NCBI GenBank assembly: GCA_035934405.1
Contig: DASYXW010000097.1
Location: 1-49,915, forward strand
DNA from: DASYXW01 sp035934405
GTDB taxonomy: Bacteria > Acidobacteriota > Terriglobia > UBA7540
DNA: 49,915 bases
Direction: 5' to 3'
A program made the position numbers and the translations under genes. A model generated the notes under the pieces. It saw nothing but the letters and a program-made list of their open reading frames with translations. It was not told where the DNA came from and did not search any database. Shown piece after piece: positions 26,311 through 34,810 of this stretch. Within the stretch, counting starts at the first letter, position 1. Each line of letters begins with the position of its first letter.

Positions 26311-27156
26311 ATGGCCAAGCCAGATTGTCCCCAATGCGAAGGCACCGGCTGGAGGCCCGTTGAACCTCCTGCGGCCGACGGCGTGCGCCGCGTGGAACGC
26401 TGCTCGTGCAACGAGGCAGAGCGCTCCGACGAGCTCCTGCGCCGCGGCCGCATTCCCCGCCGTTACGAACACTGCACCTTCGAGAACTTCCACATCCGCA
26501 AGGATCGGGAGAGCGGGCAGACCAATCAGAGCCTCAGGACGGCCAAGCTCTGGGCCGAGCGCTTCGTGGAAGAATATCCCACCGACTTCGGCCTGCTTTT
26601 TGTCGGCACCACCGGCGTTGGCAAGACGCACTTGGCGGTCGCGGTGCTGCGCGAGCTGATGATTCAGAAGGGCGTACCCTGCCTCTTTTATGATTTCCGC
26701 GATCTGCTGCAAGAAATCCGCGAGAGCTACAACCCGGTGTCGCAAACCTCGGAGTTCAGCGTCGTCGCGCCGGTGCTCGACGCCGAGGTCCTGCTGCTGG
26801 ACGAGGTCATAGCCGCCAATCCCAGCGACTGGGTGAAAGAGACGCTGGCCCACATCATCAACTCGCGTTACAACCAGAAGAAGGCCACGCTTATCACCAC
26901 GACGTTGCCCCTGGGCGAGACTTCGCGGCGTGCCGACACAGGGGCCCGACCCTCGCCGGGTGGCGGGCCGAACGAGGCCCGCGCCGGGACGCGTATGCCT
27001 TCGGGCGAATCCGTCCCGAGCCTCGACCGCTCGCTTGACCAGTTCGGTGTGACGCTCAGTTCGCGGCTTTACGAGATGTGTAAGCTGGTGGAGATGAAGT
27101 CGGACGACTTCCGCAAGGCCATCAAGCAGGCGGGATATCGGTTTCATGCGGAGTAG
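26311..27156 (+). CDS. DnaC/IstB-like AAA+ ATPase with N-terminal zinc motif and an in-frame insertion
   Basis: 281 residues. About 1-40 holds a four-cysteine motif (CPQCEGTGW ... RCSCNEAE). The ATPase core has Walker A LLFVGTTGVGKTHLAV (about 94-109), Walker B AEVLLLDEV, and sensor/arginine-finger regions ending TLSSRLYEMCKLVEM. It resembles primosomal DnaC/DnaI helicase loaders rather than a transposition helper, since no istA or IS ends flank it. Between THE sensor strand (LITTTLPLGE) and the DQFGVTLSSRLYE segment lie about 40 low-complexity residues (SRRADTGARPSPGGGPNEAR and on) that look like a translated GC-rich palindromic repeat. The reading frame is intact. Confidence 0.83.
   Translation: MAKPDCPQCEGTGWRPVEPPAADGVRRVERCSCNEAERSDELLRRGRIPRRYEHCTFENFHIRKDRESGQTNQSLRTAKLWAERFVEEYPTDFGLLFVGTTGVGKTHLAVAVLRELMIQKGVPCLFYDFRDLLQEIRESYNPVSQTSEFSVVAPVLDAEVLLLDEVIAANPSDWVKETLAHIINSRYNQKKATLITTTLPLGETSRRADTGARPSPGGGPNEARAGTRMPSGESVPSLDRSLDQFGVTLSSRLYEMCKLVEMKSDDFRKAIKQAGYRFHAE
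26920..27035 (+). repeat. GC-rich palindromic insertion inside the AAA+ gene
   Basis: The low-complexity part of the ATPase gene contains short inverted repeats: CGGGCC/GGCCCG around GAACGA (about 26966-26983) and CGGGACG/CGTCCCG a little further on. This is unlike the surrounding coding sequence and like the intergenic palindromes elsewhere in the window. Boundaries are approximate. Confidence 0.45.
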
Positions 27157-27793
27157 AAGAACCGAAGTCAGACCAGAGTCATAAGCCGCAAGACGGCAAA
27201 GCGAGGGCACGGGATGGGGTTGCAAGGTTTCGTGTTGAAAAATTTGAGAGCCAGCAGGGTCGGACTGCGCAATTCACAAAATTCACCGCAATTTACTACT
27301 TGACAAACTCCGGAGCCTATGGTACCTTTGCTTTCCCGTATCTCCATGTATTGCTTCTCGCAACTTCGGACCACTTCCACACACTTTCACCTTACCAACC
27401 GCCAGAAAGCAAAGTCAAGCAAAGCCAATGAGTTTAACATTAGGCCTATCAGTAACATAGAAGAAAATCGTCGAAAGCAAAGCCAGCTCGGTTATGTTAT
27501 TTATTATCAGATTATTACAGCCATTTTAGCGCATATTTTGAGAAAGTTAGTACCAAACTCCGGCGTCCCGCTGCTGCGGGATACGTTTGCAGTCGGGGCC
27601 GGAGGCGAGCGTCCAAGGCGGGAGACTTACGAACTAAGCGGGAATGTTATTGAAAATAAGCAATTTGAAATCGAACGCAAGCTGCCCCGATTCGACGCCG
27701 GCTGAGGGCCGTAAGAGGCGGGAATGAATCAGCGGATTGGATTCCCGCTGTCTACGATCGATCCGTTGACTCGTGACTTCCTTATATGGCTTT
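27157..27793. other. AT-richer intergenic island, no convincing gene
   Basis: About 640 bases with a base composition clearly richer in A/T than the flanks, especially 27270-27560. A 128-codon open frame (27319-27705) has no homology I recognise, runs through hairpins (GTCCCGCTGCTGCGGGA near 27568) and has unusual composition, so I do not call it a gene. Short words recur (AAGCAAAG at several places, ACTCCGG at about 27307 and 27559). It may be the remains of an insertion or a non-coding transcript. Confidence 0.5.
27300..27328 (+). promoter_or_regulatory. Candidate promoter inside the AT-rich island
   Basis: TTGACA (27300-27305), 17 bases, TACCTT (27323-27328, three of six matches). It points to the right with no coding sequence for 460 bases, so it could drive a non-coding RNA or a long leader of the acetyltransferase gene. 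Confidence 0.33.
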
Positions 27794-28321
27794 ATGGCAA
27801 TCTTGGAAACGGCGCGAACAAGACTCGAGACTTGGCAAGCAGACGACTGGCTGGCCTTCCGTCCCATCGCTTCTGATCCCGAAGTGATGCGGTACATCAG
27901 CGACGGCAGGCCATGGCCGGAGGAACAGATTCGCGAGTTTGTCACGCGCCAGATGAACTACAATGCCGCCCGGCAGTATTGCCTCTGGAAGCTGGTCTTG
28001 AAGGAGACCGGCGCGCCCGCGGGATTCTGCGGTATTCAGCCTCTCATCGGCACGCCCGACATTGAGATCGGCTGGTGGCTGGCGCGTGCCTGCTGGGGCC
28101 AGGGCCTCGCCACGGAAGCAGCGCGCGAGGCTTTGCGTGACGCCTTCGAGAGGGTCGGCCTCCATCGTGTCGTGGCCGTCGCCCAGCCCGCGAACCGCGC
28201 TTCGATCCACGTGATGGAGAAGCTGGGCATGAGCTTTGAACGGACCCTAACTCACAAAGGCATCCCGGTCGTGCTTTACTCAATCAGCGTTCCCGCGGTC
28301 GAGGGTATCCGGGAATTCTGA
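27794..28321 (+). CDS. GNAT N-acetyltransferase (RimJ/RimL type)
   Basis: 175 residues from the ATG at 27794 (AILETARTRLETWQADDW, the usual family opening). An ATG 7 codons upstream is also open. Motif A of the acetyl-CoA site is EIGWWLARACWGQGLATEAAREAL (Q/RxxGxG/A form), followed by the C-terminal NRASIHVMEKLGMSFERTLTHKG. Members acetylate ribosomal protein N-termini, small amines or antibiotics; the substrate cannot be told here. The dinG-type gene follows after 26 bases. Confidence 0.87.
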   Translation: MAILETARTRLETWQADDWLAFRPIASDPEVMRYISDGRPWPEEQIREFVTRQMNYNAARQYCLWKLVLKETGAPAGFCGIQPLIGTPDIEIGWWLARACWGQGLATEAAREALRDAFERVGLHRVVAVAQPANRASIHVMEKLGMSFERTLTHKGIPVVLYSISVPAVEGIREF

Positions 28322-28347
28322 ACCTTAACTTTGTCGCGAAGCGTGCT

Positions 28348-30288
28348 ATGGCCGCCGTCATCACAAAGACCCGCGAAAAGCCGTCGCTCGAAAAAATCTT
28401 CGGGCCCGAGGGTTGGCTCGCGCGCCATCATCCGCATTACGAGTACCGGCCGGCGCAGCTCGAAATGTCGGAGGAAGTGGCAGCGGCTTTCGAGCACGGC
28501 CGGCACTTGATTGCCGAAGCGGGCACCGGCATCGGCAAGACGCTGGCCTATCTCGTACCCGCCATTCTGGACGGCCGTCGCGTCGTCATCTCAACCGGCA
28601 CCAAGAATCTGCAGGAACAGGTCTTCTTCAAGGACCTTCCCTTTCTGAAGAAGCTCTTCCCGCGCGTCCGCGCCACGCTCATGAAGGGCCGCTCGAATTA
28701 TCTTTGCCGCCAGAAGCTCTACGACGCTGAGAATCAACCGGTGCTCGCCGGCCTGGAGGAAGTGGAACAATACGCGGCGATCCGCGAGTGGGAGAAGCGG
28801 ACGGAGACCGGCGACCGCGCCGAGCTTACCAATCTACCTGACACCACCCAATTTTGGTCGCACATTGACGCCCGGCGCGAGACCTGCACCGGCCAGAAGT
28901 GCGCCCAGTTCGACCGCTGCTTCATCACCCTCATGCACCAGCGCGCCGCCGAGGCCGACCTCATTATCGTGAACCACCACCTGTTCTTCGCTGACCTGGC
29001 GCTGAAGCAGATGGAGTTTTCGAGCCTCCTGCCGGAATATGCCGCCGTGGTCTTCGACGAGGCGCACGACGTGGAGGACGTGGCCACGCAGTACTTCGGC
29101 CTGCAATTCTCCAACTACCGCGTGGAGGACCTGGCGCGCGATACCGAGGTCACCCTGCGCGTGAAGGAGATCGATGCCCCAGACGCGTTCGCCGCCGTCG
29201 GCGACTTGCGTCACCGTTCTGACCGCTTTTTCGAGCTTTTCCCGGCGCGCGAGGGGCGGTTCAACTTCGAAAACCGCGAGAGCTTCCTCGAAGTCAACCG
29301 CAGCGCGTATACCGCCCTGCTCAATGCTCACCAGCATCTCGAAACTGAGCTGAGCCGCCTGCAAGACCGGCCGGAAGAGATCAACAATCTCATCCGGCGC
29401 GCTGGGGAACTGCGTCAGGCGCTCGAGACCGTGCTACAGAGCGACAACCGCAATTTCGTCTTCTGGTGGGAACGCCGCGGCCGCGGCGTCTTTCTCGAAG
29501 CCTCGCCGATTGACGTTGCGCCTCTCCTGCGCGAGCGCCTCTTCGACCGCACGCCGTCCGTGGTGCTCACCTCGGCCACGCTCGCCGTCGGTGGCACGTT
29601 CGATTTTCTCAAGCGCCGGCTGGGACTGCAGAGTCCGCAGGAACAGATCTTCCCCTCACACTTCGACTACGGCACGCAGGCGCTGCTTTACACTCCCGCA
29701 CACTTGCCCGATCCCCGCGAGCCTGAGTTCGCGCGCCTCGCGGCGGAGGAGGTGATTCAAATCCTCAAGGCCACCAAGGGCCGCGCTTTCGTTCTGTTCA
29801 CGTCCTACCAACAGATGCGCGAGATGCATGAACGCGTGCGATCGCGTCTGCGCTATCCCATGCTGCTCCAGGGCAAGGCGCCGCGCACCGTGCTGCTCGA
29901 CCGCTTTCGCAAGACCGCCCACGCCGTGCTCTTTGCCACCAGCTCCTTCTGGCAGGGCGTGGACGTTCAAGGCCAGCAGTTGAGCGCGGTCATCATCGAT
30001 CGCTTGCCGTTCGCCGTGCCCAGCGATCCTGTGGTCGCGGCTCGCATCCGGCAGATCAACGAAGAGGGCGGCAACGCTTTCACGGAATATCAGGTTCCCG
30101 AGGCGGTCATCGCGCTCAAGCAGGGATTTGGCCGACTGATTCGAAGCACTGAAGACCGCGGTGTGCTGGCGATCCTCGACAATCGCATGGTGAGGAAGTT
30201 CTACGGCAAGCTTTTCTTTGACAGCCTGCCCGCTTACGCGCGCACCAGCCGCATGGAAGACGTGCGGGATTTTATGCGAGAATGTTGA
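28348..30288 (+). CDS. DinG/YoaA-type ATP-dependent DNA helicase (XPD-like)
   Basis: 646 residues, superfamily 2. Motif I is AEAGTGIGKTLAYLVPAIL (lysine 64). Four cysteines between motifs Ia and II (YLCRQK, then TCTGQKCAQFDRC) fit the 4Fe-4S cluster of the XPD/DinG group. The DEAH box is VVFDEAHDVED. Later motifs are VLTSATLAVGG, VLFTSYQQM, SSFWQGVDVQG and QGFGRLIRSTEDRG. It unwinds 5' overhang DNA, D-loops or R-loops in repair. No nuclease domain is present at the N-terminus. Confidence 0.92.
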   Translation: MAAVITKTREKPSLEKIFGPEGWLARHHPHYEYRPAQLEMSEEVAAAFEHGRHLIAEAGTGIGKTLAYLVPAILDGRRVVISTGTKNLQEQVFFKDLPFLKKLFPRVRATLMKGRSNYLCRQKLYDAENQPVLAGLEEVEQYAAIREWEKRTETGDRAELTNLPDTTQFWSHIDARRETCTGQKCAQFDRCFITLMHQRAAEADLIIVNHHLFFADLALKQMEFSSLLPEYAAVVFDEAHDVEDVATQYFGLQFSNYRVEDLARDTEVTLRVKEIDAPDAFAAVGDLRHRSDRFFELFPAREGRFNFENRESFLEVNRSAYTALLNAHQHLETELSRLQDRPEEINNLIRRAGELRQALETVLQSDNRNFVFWWERRGRGVFLEASPIDVAPLLRERLFDRTPSVVLTSATLAVGGTFDFLKRRLGLQSPQEQIFPSHFDYGTQALLYTPAHLPDPREPEFARLAAEEVIQILKATKGRAFVLFTSYQQMREMHERVRSRLRYPMLLQGKAPRTVLLDRFRKTAHAVLFATSSFWQGVDVQGQQLSAVIIDRLPFAVPSDPVVAARIRQINEEGGNAFTEYQVPEAVIALKQGFGRLIRSTEDRGVLAILDNRMVRKFYGKLFFDSLPAYARTSRMEDVRDFMREC

Positions 30289-30294
30289 AAGACA

Positions 30295-30366
30295 GTGGTT
30301 AGGGGCTAGTGGCCAGTGGTTAGTGGCCAGTGCGTTGCCCGCTAGCCACTAATCACTAGCCACTGA
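30295..30366. repeat. Phased GTGGTTAGTGGCCA-type inverted repeat
   Basis: The whole dinG-queD gap is made of variants of AGTGG(T/C)TAGTGGCC followed, after GCGTTGCCC, by the complementary run GCTAGCCACTAATCACTAGC. The two arms form a long imperfect hairpin. A short version of the same word occurs at the purA stop (about 24780-24810). Confidence 0.65.
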
Positions 30367-30372
30367 ATTAAA

Positions 30373-30753
30373 ATGTTTGAAATCTCCGTCGACTATTCGT
30401 TTGCCGCGGGCCACGCGCTGAGAAATTACAAGGGGAAGTGTGAGAACGTCCACGGACACAACTACAAAGTCCGGGTGACGATCGCCGGCGAGCAGCTTAA
30501 CTCCACCGGCCTGCTGGTGGATTTCGGCGACCTGCGCCAGGCCCTCAAGTTGCTGGCCAGCCGCCTCGATCACCATTTCCTGAATGACCTTCCGCCCTTC
30601 GACGAGCTGAACCCGTCGGCGGAGAATCTGGCCCGGTATTTTTGCGATGAGATGGCGCCGCAGGTGAAAGAACATGGAGCGCAGATCTCTTCGGTGACCG
30701 TGTGGGAGACCGATCTGACATCGGCGACTTATCGCCCTAGTCGAGAACAGTGA
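30373..30753 (+). CDS. queD: 6-carboxytetrahydropterin synthase (QueD / PTPS family)
   Basis: 126 residues. Zinc histidines: AGHAL near the start, and VHGHNY. The catalytic cysteine precedes them in GKCENVHGHNY, the QueD pattern. The LDHHFLND segment and glutamate of VTVWETD complete the T-fold signature. It converts 7,8-dihydroneopterin triphosphate to 6-carboxy-tetrahydropterin for queuosine and 7-deazapurine synthesis. No queC, queE or queF is in the window, so a PTPS paralogue function is possible. Confidence 0.88.
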   Translation: MFEISVDYSFAAGHALRNYKGKCENVHGHNYKVRVTIAGEQLNSTGLLVDFGDLRQALKLLASRLDHHFLNDLPPFDELNPSAENLARYFCDEMAPQVKEHGAQISSVTVWETDLTSATYRPSREQ

Positions 30754-30809
30754 CCAGAGGTGAGGAGGGGAATAGAGTGCTCGGGGACGAGAAGATGGGC
30801 TATGGAGTC

Positions 30810-30845
30810 GATCACCCAATCACTCAATCGCTCAATCACTCAATG
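30810..30845. repeat. Octamer-phased CACTCAAT repeat
   Basis: The plus strand reads GATCACCCAATCACTCAATC followed by two more CACTCAAT-like units. The reverse complement shares a 20-base identical end (GATTGAGTGATTGGGTGATC) with the repeat at 36112-36155. It lies between the convergent queD and the small zinc protein gene. Confidence 0.7.
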
Positions 30846-30848
30846 CTT

Positions 30849-31094
30849 TCACCAAGTCCAGTAGGCTACATCGGCATGAACGTCAGCGCGATGCTGGGGG
30901 GCGCAGAGGCCGTCCTTGCAGAAGTAAGTGTCGTCGCACCACTGGCAGCGGTTCAGGTGTTCCTTCTCGCGCACCGCTCCGCAGATGGCGCAAGCTTCGA
31001 GCATTTCGGCGACGACGTGGCAGGAATACCGGCGCCAGCGCTCAGTCTCTTCCTGCTCCTCCCGAATCCTGGCCAGTTCGTCATCACTCAGCAT
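30849..31094 (-). CDS. Small cysteine-rich zinc-binding protein, function unknown
   Basis: 81 residues from the ATG at 31094, chosen because a GGAGGTG lies 4 bases upstream; the open frame extends 17 codons further but without a site. Residues about 1-30 are a charged helix (SDDELARIREEQEETERWRRY). The rest is a compact Cys/His cluster: CAICG, then CQWCDDTYFCKDGLC and HRADVH, enough to bind two zinc ions in a cross-brace-like arrangement. The tail is VAYWTW. I do not recognise the family and cannot say whether it binds nucleic acid or protein. Confidence 0.68.
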   Translation of the reverse strand: MLSDDELARIREEQEETERWRRYSCHVVAEMLEACAICGAVREKEHLNRCQWCDDTYFCKDGLCAPQHRADVHADVAYWTW

Positions 31095-31326
31095 GCCCAC
31101 CTCCGCGCTTCCCACCCAATTGACTGCAATCAGAGTGCCAACCAAATCGCCTCTTCGTGCTCAAACCCGCCGAGGCCTAACGCTTGTATTCTCAATAGAT
31201 GCAGCTAGAACTCCGGACGTTTCACAGCCGAAGAACGAATTTCTTCCACCGGCGATTGCCCTTTCCGGACCTTTTGGATAGTTTCGCTTCCCTTTTCGGC
31301 ACGCCGGCACACCTGGCGATCGCGTC

Positions 31327-32619
31327 TCACGCTCTTCCTCTCACCATGCCGAACGATTCGCTGGCAGCGCGAATCGTCTCCGCGATGTCCTCTTCGCTGT
31401 GAGCGCCGGAGACGAACGCCGTCTCGAACTGCGAGGGCGTGAGGTAGACGCCGCGTTCGAGCATCGTCCGAAAGAACCGGCCGAAGGCCGCGGTATCCGA
31501 TTTCTGGGCCGACGTATAGTCGGTGACCTCGCTCGCCGTGAAAAACGGCGTCCACATCGAGCCGACTCGGTTGATCACCAGCGGCACGCCGGCGCGGCCT
31601 GCTGCAGCGGCGAGTCCGGCGACGAGTTTCTCAGCCAGCGCTTCGAGCCGCGAGTAGAAGCCGGGGCGCGACACGATTTCGATGGTCTTCAAGCCCGCGG
31701 CCACGGCCAGTGGATTTCCCGAAAGCGTGCCGGCCTGGTACACCGGCCCTGCCGGCGCGACGAATTCCATCAACTGGGCTTTGCCGCCGTAAGCGCCCAC
31801 CGGCAGTCCGCCGCCGATGATCTTCCCGAGCGTCGTCATATCGGGCGTGACGCCGCACAGTTCCTGCGCCCCGCCGCGGGCCACGCGAAGGCCGGTGATG
31901 ACCTCGTCGAAAATCAGCACCGTGCCGTGCTTCGCTGTCAAAGTGCGCAGGCCCTCGAGAAAGCCGGGGCGCGGCGGCACACAACCCATGTTACCGGCTA
32001 CCGGCTCGACGATCACGGCGGCAAGCTCGCGAGGATGAGCATCAAAGACCTGTTCCAGCAGCTTGGTATCGTTATAGGGCACGCTCAACGTGAGCTCGGC
32101 GAGCGCCCGTGGCACGCCGGGACTGTCGGCGAGGCCGAGCGTCGCCACGCCCGAGCCGGCTTTGACCAGCAAACTGTCGGCGTGGCCGTGGTAGCAGCCG
32201 TCGAACTTCAGGATCTTCTCGCGCCCGGTCGCGGCCCGCGCCACGCGCAGGGCCGACATCGTGGCCTCAGTGCCCGAACTCGTCAGGCGCACGCGCTCGA
32301 CGGAAGGGAACGCCTCGCGGAGGTGCTCCGCCAATTCCACTTCCGCTGCGGTGCAGGCGCCGAAGCTCGAACCCGAGTGGAGCGCGCGCTCCACCGCATC
32401 CATCACTTCGGGGTGACAGTGGCCGAGAATGAGCGGCCCCCAGGAGGTGACGTAATCAATGTAAGTCCGACCGTCGACGTCGGTGAGGCGCGAGCCCTGG
32501 CCGCTCGCGATGAATACCGGGTCCCCTCCCACGGCGCGGAAAGCGCGCACGGGAGAATTAACCCCGCCCGGCATGAGCTGGAGGGCCTTCGCGAAGAGTT
32601 CCTGCGACTTCGTCGGCAT
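31327..32619 (-). CDS. hemL: Glutamate-1-semialdehyde 2,1-aminomutase
   Basis: 430 residues, full length. Class III aminotransferase fold: LMPGGVNSPVRAFRAVGGDP at the start is the GSAM hallmark. The PLP aspartate is in VLIFDEVITGLRVARGG, and the Schiff-base lysine is in TTLGKIIGGGLPVGAYGG. It makes 5-aminolevulinate from GSA (C5 pathway to haem). The gene lies 25 bases after a geranylgeranyl-reductase-type flavoprotein gene and is probably cotranscribed with it. Confidence 0.96.
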   Translation of the reverse strand: MPTKSQELFAKALQLMPGGVNSPVRAFRAVGGDPVFIASGQGSRLTDVDGRTYIDYVTSWGPLILGHCHPEVMDAVERALHSGSSFGACTAAEVELAEHLREAFPSVERVRLTSSGTEATMSALRVARAATGREKILKFDGCYHGHADSLLVKAGSGVATLGLADSPGVPRALAELTLSVPYNDTKLLEQVFDAHPRELAAVIVEPVAGNMGCVPPRPGFLEGLRTLTAKHGTVLIFDEVITGLRVARGGAQELCGVTPDMTTLGKIIGGGLPVGAYGGKAQLMEFVAPAGPVYQAGTLSGNPLAVAAGLKTIEIVSRPGFYSRLEALAEKLVAGLAAAAGRAGVPLVINRVGSMWTPFFTASEVTDYTSAQKSDTAAFGRFFRTMLERGVYLTPSQFETAFVSGAHSEEDIAETIRAASESFGMVRGRA

Positions 32620-32644
32620 AACAATTGATCGTGAACAGGGAAGA

Positions 32645-33991
32645 TCAAGCCGCGGCGCGCGGTTTCTCAGCGGCCTCCGTGTTCTCCGCGGTGACAGCGC
32701 CTTTCAGCCGGTCACGGATCGCGCCCACTACCGTCCCCGCCACTGCACGCCCAAAGCCCCGATAAAGCCGCGACGCCAAACCCGAATATGACTGCGAGCC
32801 TTCAATGAGGTCCTGCAGCAAGCCTGCGAACGCCGCACTGCGCGCAGCGAACTGGACCAGGCGGGTTGTAGAAGGCTGGCCGAGGAAGTCGCCATGATAG
32901 AACAGTGGCGCCAGACGCGCCCCGAGCGCCAGCCTGCGGCCGAAGTCCTCACGGACCCGGTCGGCATAGCGCGGTGCCGAGTCACCATTGAACGAAGCGG
33001 CCCGCAGCGATTCGGCGAGCAGCTCGCCGGACCGCATGGCGAAATAGATTCCCTCGCCGGTTACCGGATCTACGAGACCGGCGGCGTCGCCCACCATCGC
33101 CCAACCGTCGCCCGCCAGGCGCATCGCGCTCCAGCCATCGGGCGAGAGCGCCGGCAGAAGATGGCTGAAAACTGGATTCCCTCTGGCGCGGGAATGACCG
33201 TGACCATAGCCGAACGTCTCCATGAAGGCGCGCAGTCGTTCCTGCAAGGCGCTCATGCGATTCTCGCCCGCCTTGCCGCAAATGCCGAGCGACAGGTGGT
33301 CGGGCCGCGGAAAAGCCCAGGCATAGCCTTCGAAGTCCTCGAAGAACTGCACGCGCAGCAAGCGGTCGAGACCGCGCTCGCGCACCGAGCCGTCGGGGGC
33401 GTCGAGCGGGGCGTAGTAACCAAAGGTCAGCATGAAGTCGCGCGGGGCGAAGGGCGGGGCGAACGAACCGCGCAACGCGCTGCGCGCCCCGGCAGCGAGA
33501 ATCACATAATCCGCTGTGTAATCCGCCTGCTTGCCCCGATGAAATCGGGACGAGCCCCGCAGACGCCAGCCGCCACGGTCGCGACAGACGCCAACAACGC
33601 GATCTGCCACGATCTCCGCACCCGCATGCACGGCGCGCCGCAGCAGAAGTTGGTTCAGCGTGGCGCGGGAATAGATGGCGAGCGGCCGCCGCAGACTGAA
33701 GCGCACGGCGCGGCCGTCCCCGGCCACCAGTTCGGCCTCGCGCACGAGACGATGTTCATCAGTCGCTTCAAGCAGGAAGGGGTAGCGCTCCAGCGCCTTC
33801 CAGGGTAATCCGCCGCCGCAGGGTTTCTCCCATCCCTGCTTCTCTTCGAAGACCGTGACGCGGATGTCGCCAGACGTCCGACCGGAGTTCGGCGCGAGCA
33901 AGCGTTCTGCGGCCGTCGCCCCAGCCGGGCCGCCGCCGATGATGGCGATGTGTTTCACGGGTTTTCGCACTCCAGGCATCGAGAATCGCAT
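32645..33991 (-). CDS. Geranylgeranyl-reductase-family FAD oxidoreductase
   Basis: 448 residues. The FAD dinucleotide-binding motif is HIAIIGGGPAGATAAERLL. The PxxCGGG-type segment (EKPCGGGLPWKAL) is diagnostic for the GGR group. The second FAD motif is GWAMVGDAAGLVDPVTGEGI. Members reduce isoprenoid chains of lipids, quinones or chlorophyll precursors; here the partner is unknown, although the hemL neighbour invites a tetrapyrrole or quinone link. About residue 265-280 (GHGHSRARGNPVFSH) appears to be an in-frame insertion translated from a palindromic repeat. The ATG at 33979 is an alternative start. Confidence 0.85.
   Translation of the reverse strand: MRFSMPGVRKPVKHIAIIGGGPAGATAAERLLAPNSGRTSGDIRVTVFEEKQGWEKPCGGGLPWKALERYPFLLEATDEHRLVREAELVAGDGRAVRFSLRRPLAIYSRATLNQLLLRRAVHAGAEIVADRVVGVCRDRGGWRLRGSSRFHRGKQADYTADYVILAAGARSALRGSFAPPFAPRDFMLTFGYYAPLDAPDGSVRERGLDRLLRVQFFEDFEGYAWAFPRPDHLSLGICGKAGENRMSALQERLRAFMETFGYGHGHSRARGNPVFSHLLPALSPDGWSAMRLAGDGWAMVGDAAGLVDPVTGEGIYFAMRSGELLAESLRAASFNGDSAPRYADRVREDFGRRLALGARLAPLFYHGDFLGQPSTTRLVQFAARSAAFAGLLQDLIEGSQSYSGLASRLYRGFGRAVAGTVVGAIRDRLKGAVTAENTEAAEKPRAAA
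33172..33200. repeat. Short palindromic repeat inside the flavoprotein gene
   Basis: CTGGATTCCCTCTGGCGCGG followed by GAATGACCG: the arms ATTCCC and GGGAAT face each other around TCTGGCGC. This has the look of the widespread CATTCCCGCG...GGGAATCC intergenic repeat seen in many bacterial genomes. It is translated here as SRARGNP without breaking the frame. Confidence 0.6.
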
Positions 33992-34033
33992 GACTCGGTG
34001 GGCTTTCGTCTCCTGAGGATTCGCGCCGAACCC

Positions 34034-34810
34034 TTAGCGGTGCGGAGGAGTTGGCGAAGTATCCTTCGGCGGTGTGTTGTCCTTTGCCGGCGGATTCCCC
34101 GGAGTCCCGCCGCCAGCCGGAGCGGCAGGCGAACCAGCGGCGGCGGGCTTGGACGGCGACGGCGGCCCTGGGGGCGATGGCTGCGCTGCCACGCGAGTCA
34201 ATCGGGCGGTGTAGTAGTCAAAGAACGGCCGATTGGGAGGCGCCACCTGGACGGTTTCGGTGAACGTCCCGTCCGCCACGCGAGCGAGCGTGCGGCGGAA
34301 AAGCCAGCCGGCCGGCGCCGGGTCGCCGCCCTCGGGAAAGAAATCAATCTCGTTCGTGCTTGCCTGCACCCGATAGCGCAGCACAAAGCCGGTGGAAGAG
34401 TACGAGTGAAACACCAAGCCGGACCCGGCGCGGCCGCTGGCCAGAATGCCCATCCAGGCCTCGCGCGTGGCAGGCGCGGTCTTGGTGGCCGGGAGCGCGA
34501 TCCACTCGTTGAAAACCATGTAACGCCGGTCGAGCGCGTAAGCAACACTGATGTGAACGTCACCGGTCGAGCCCTTGCCCGTGGTCTGGCCCGCCCAGTC
34601 GCCGGCCAGCCAGTCGAGGGCGGAGAAATCGGGCTTCGGCGGCAGCGTGATGGAGTAATCGTGAGGCGGCTTTTGATTCTGGCGAGCTTGGCCCGAAGCT
34701 TGTTGGCTTGGGCCTTGCCCCTGGGCGGCCCCCGGGGATGTCGGCGCGCCGCTCAACGAGCACGCGAGCAGTACACCGACAAGCGCACCGGTCATGAACA
34801 GGCGTCGCAT
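34034..34810 (-). CDS. Putative lipoprotein, function unknown
   Basis: 258 residues from the ATG at 34810, which overlaps the upstream stop as TAATG. A longer open frame begins inside that gene. The leader MRRLFMTGALVGVLLACSLSG has a LLAC lipobox at residues 14-17, so a lipoprotein is likely. About 60-205 is one globular domain opening LDWLAGDWAGQTTGKG, like small lipocalin-type proteins of unknown function that start with a GxW strand. The C-terminus is a proline/alanine-rich tail (about 210-258). The upstream gene encodes a secreted NTF2-like protein, so both are probably envelope proteins of one transcript. Confidence 0.68.
   Translation of the reverse strand: MRRLFMTGALVGVLLACSLSGAPTSPGAAQGQGPSQQASGQARQNQKPPHDYSITLPPKPDFSALDWLAGDWAGQTTGKGSTGDVHISVAYALDRRYMVFNEWIALPATKTAPATREAWMGILASGRAGSGLVFHSYSSTGFVLRYRVQASTNEIDFFPEGGDPAPAGWLFRRTLARVADGTFTETVQVAPPNRPFFDYYTARLTRVAAQPSPPGPPSPSKPAAAGSPAAPAGGGTPGNPPAKDNTPPKDTSPTPPHR

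Noticed and set aside
26311..27156. IstB transposition helper of an IS21 element
   Set aside because: There is no istA beside it and no terminal inverted repeats, and the N-terminal cysteine motif favours a DnaC/DnaI-type protein.
27319..27705. 128-codon open frame in the AT-rich island
   Set aside because: No ribosome site, no recognisable similarity, passes through hairpins and changes composition halfway.
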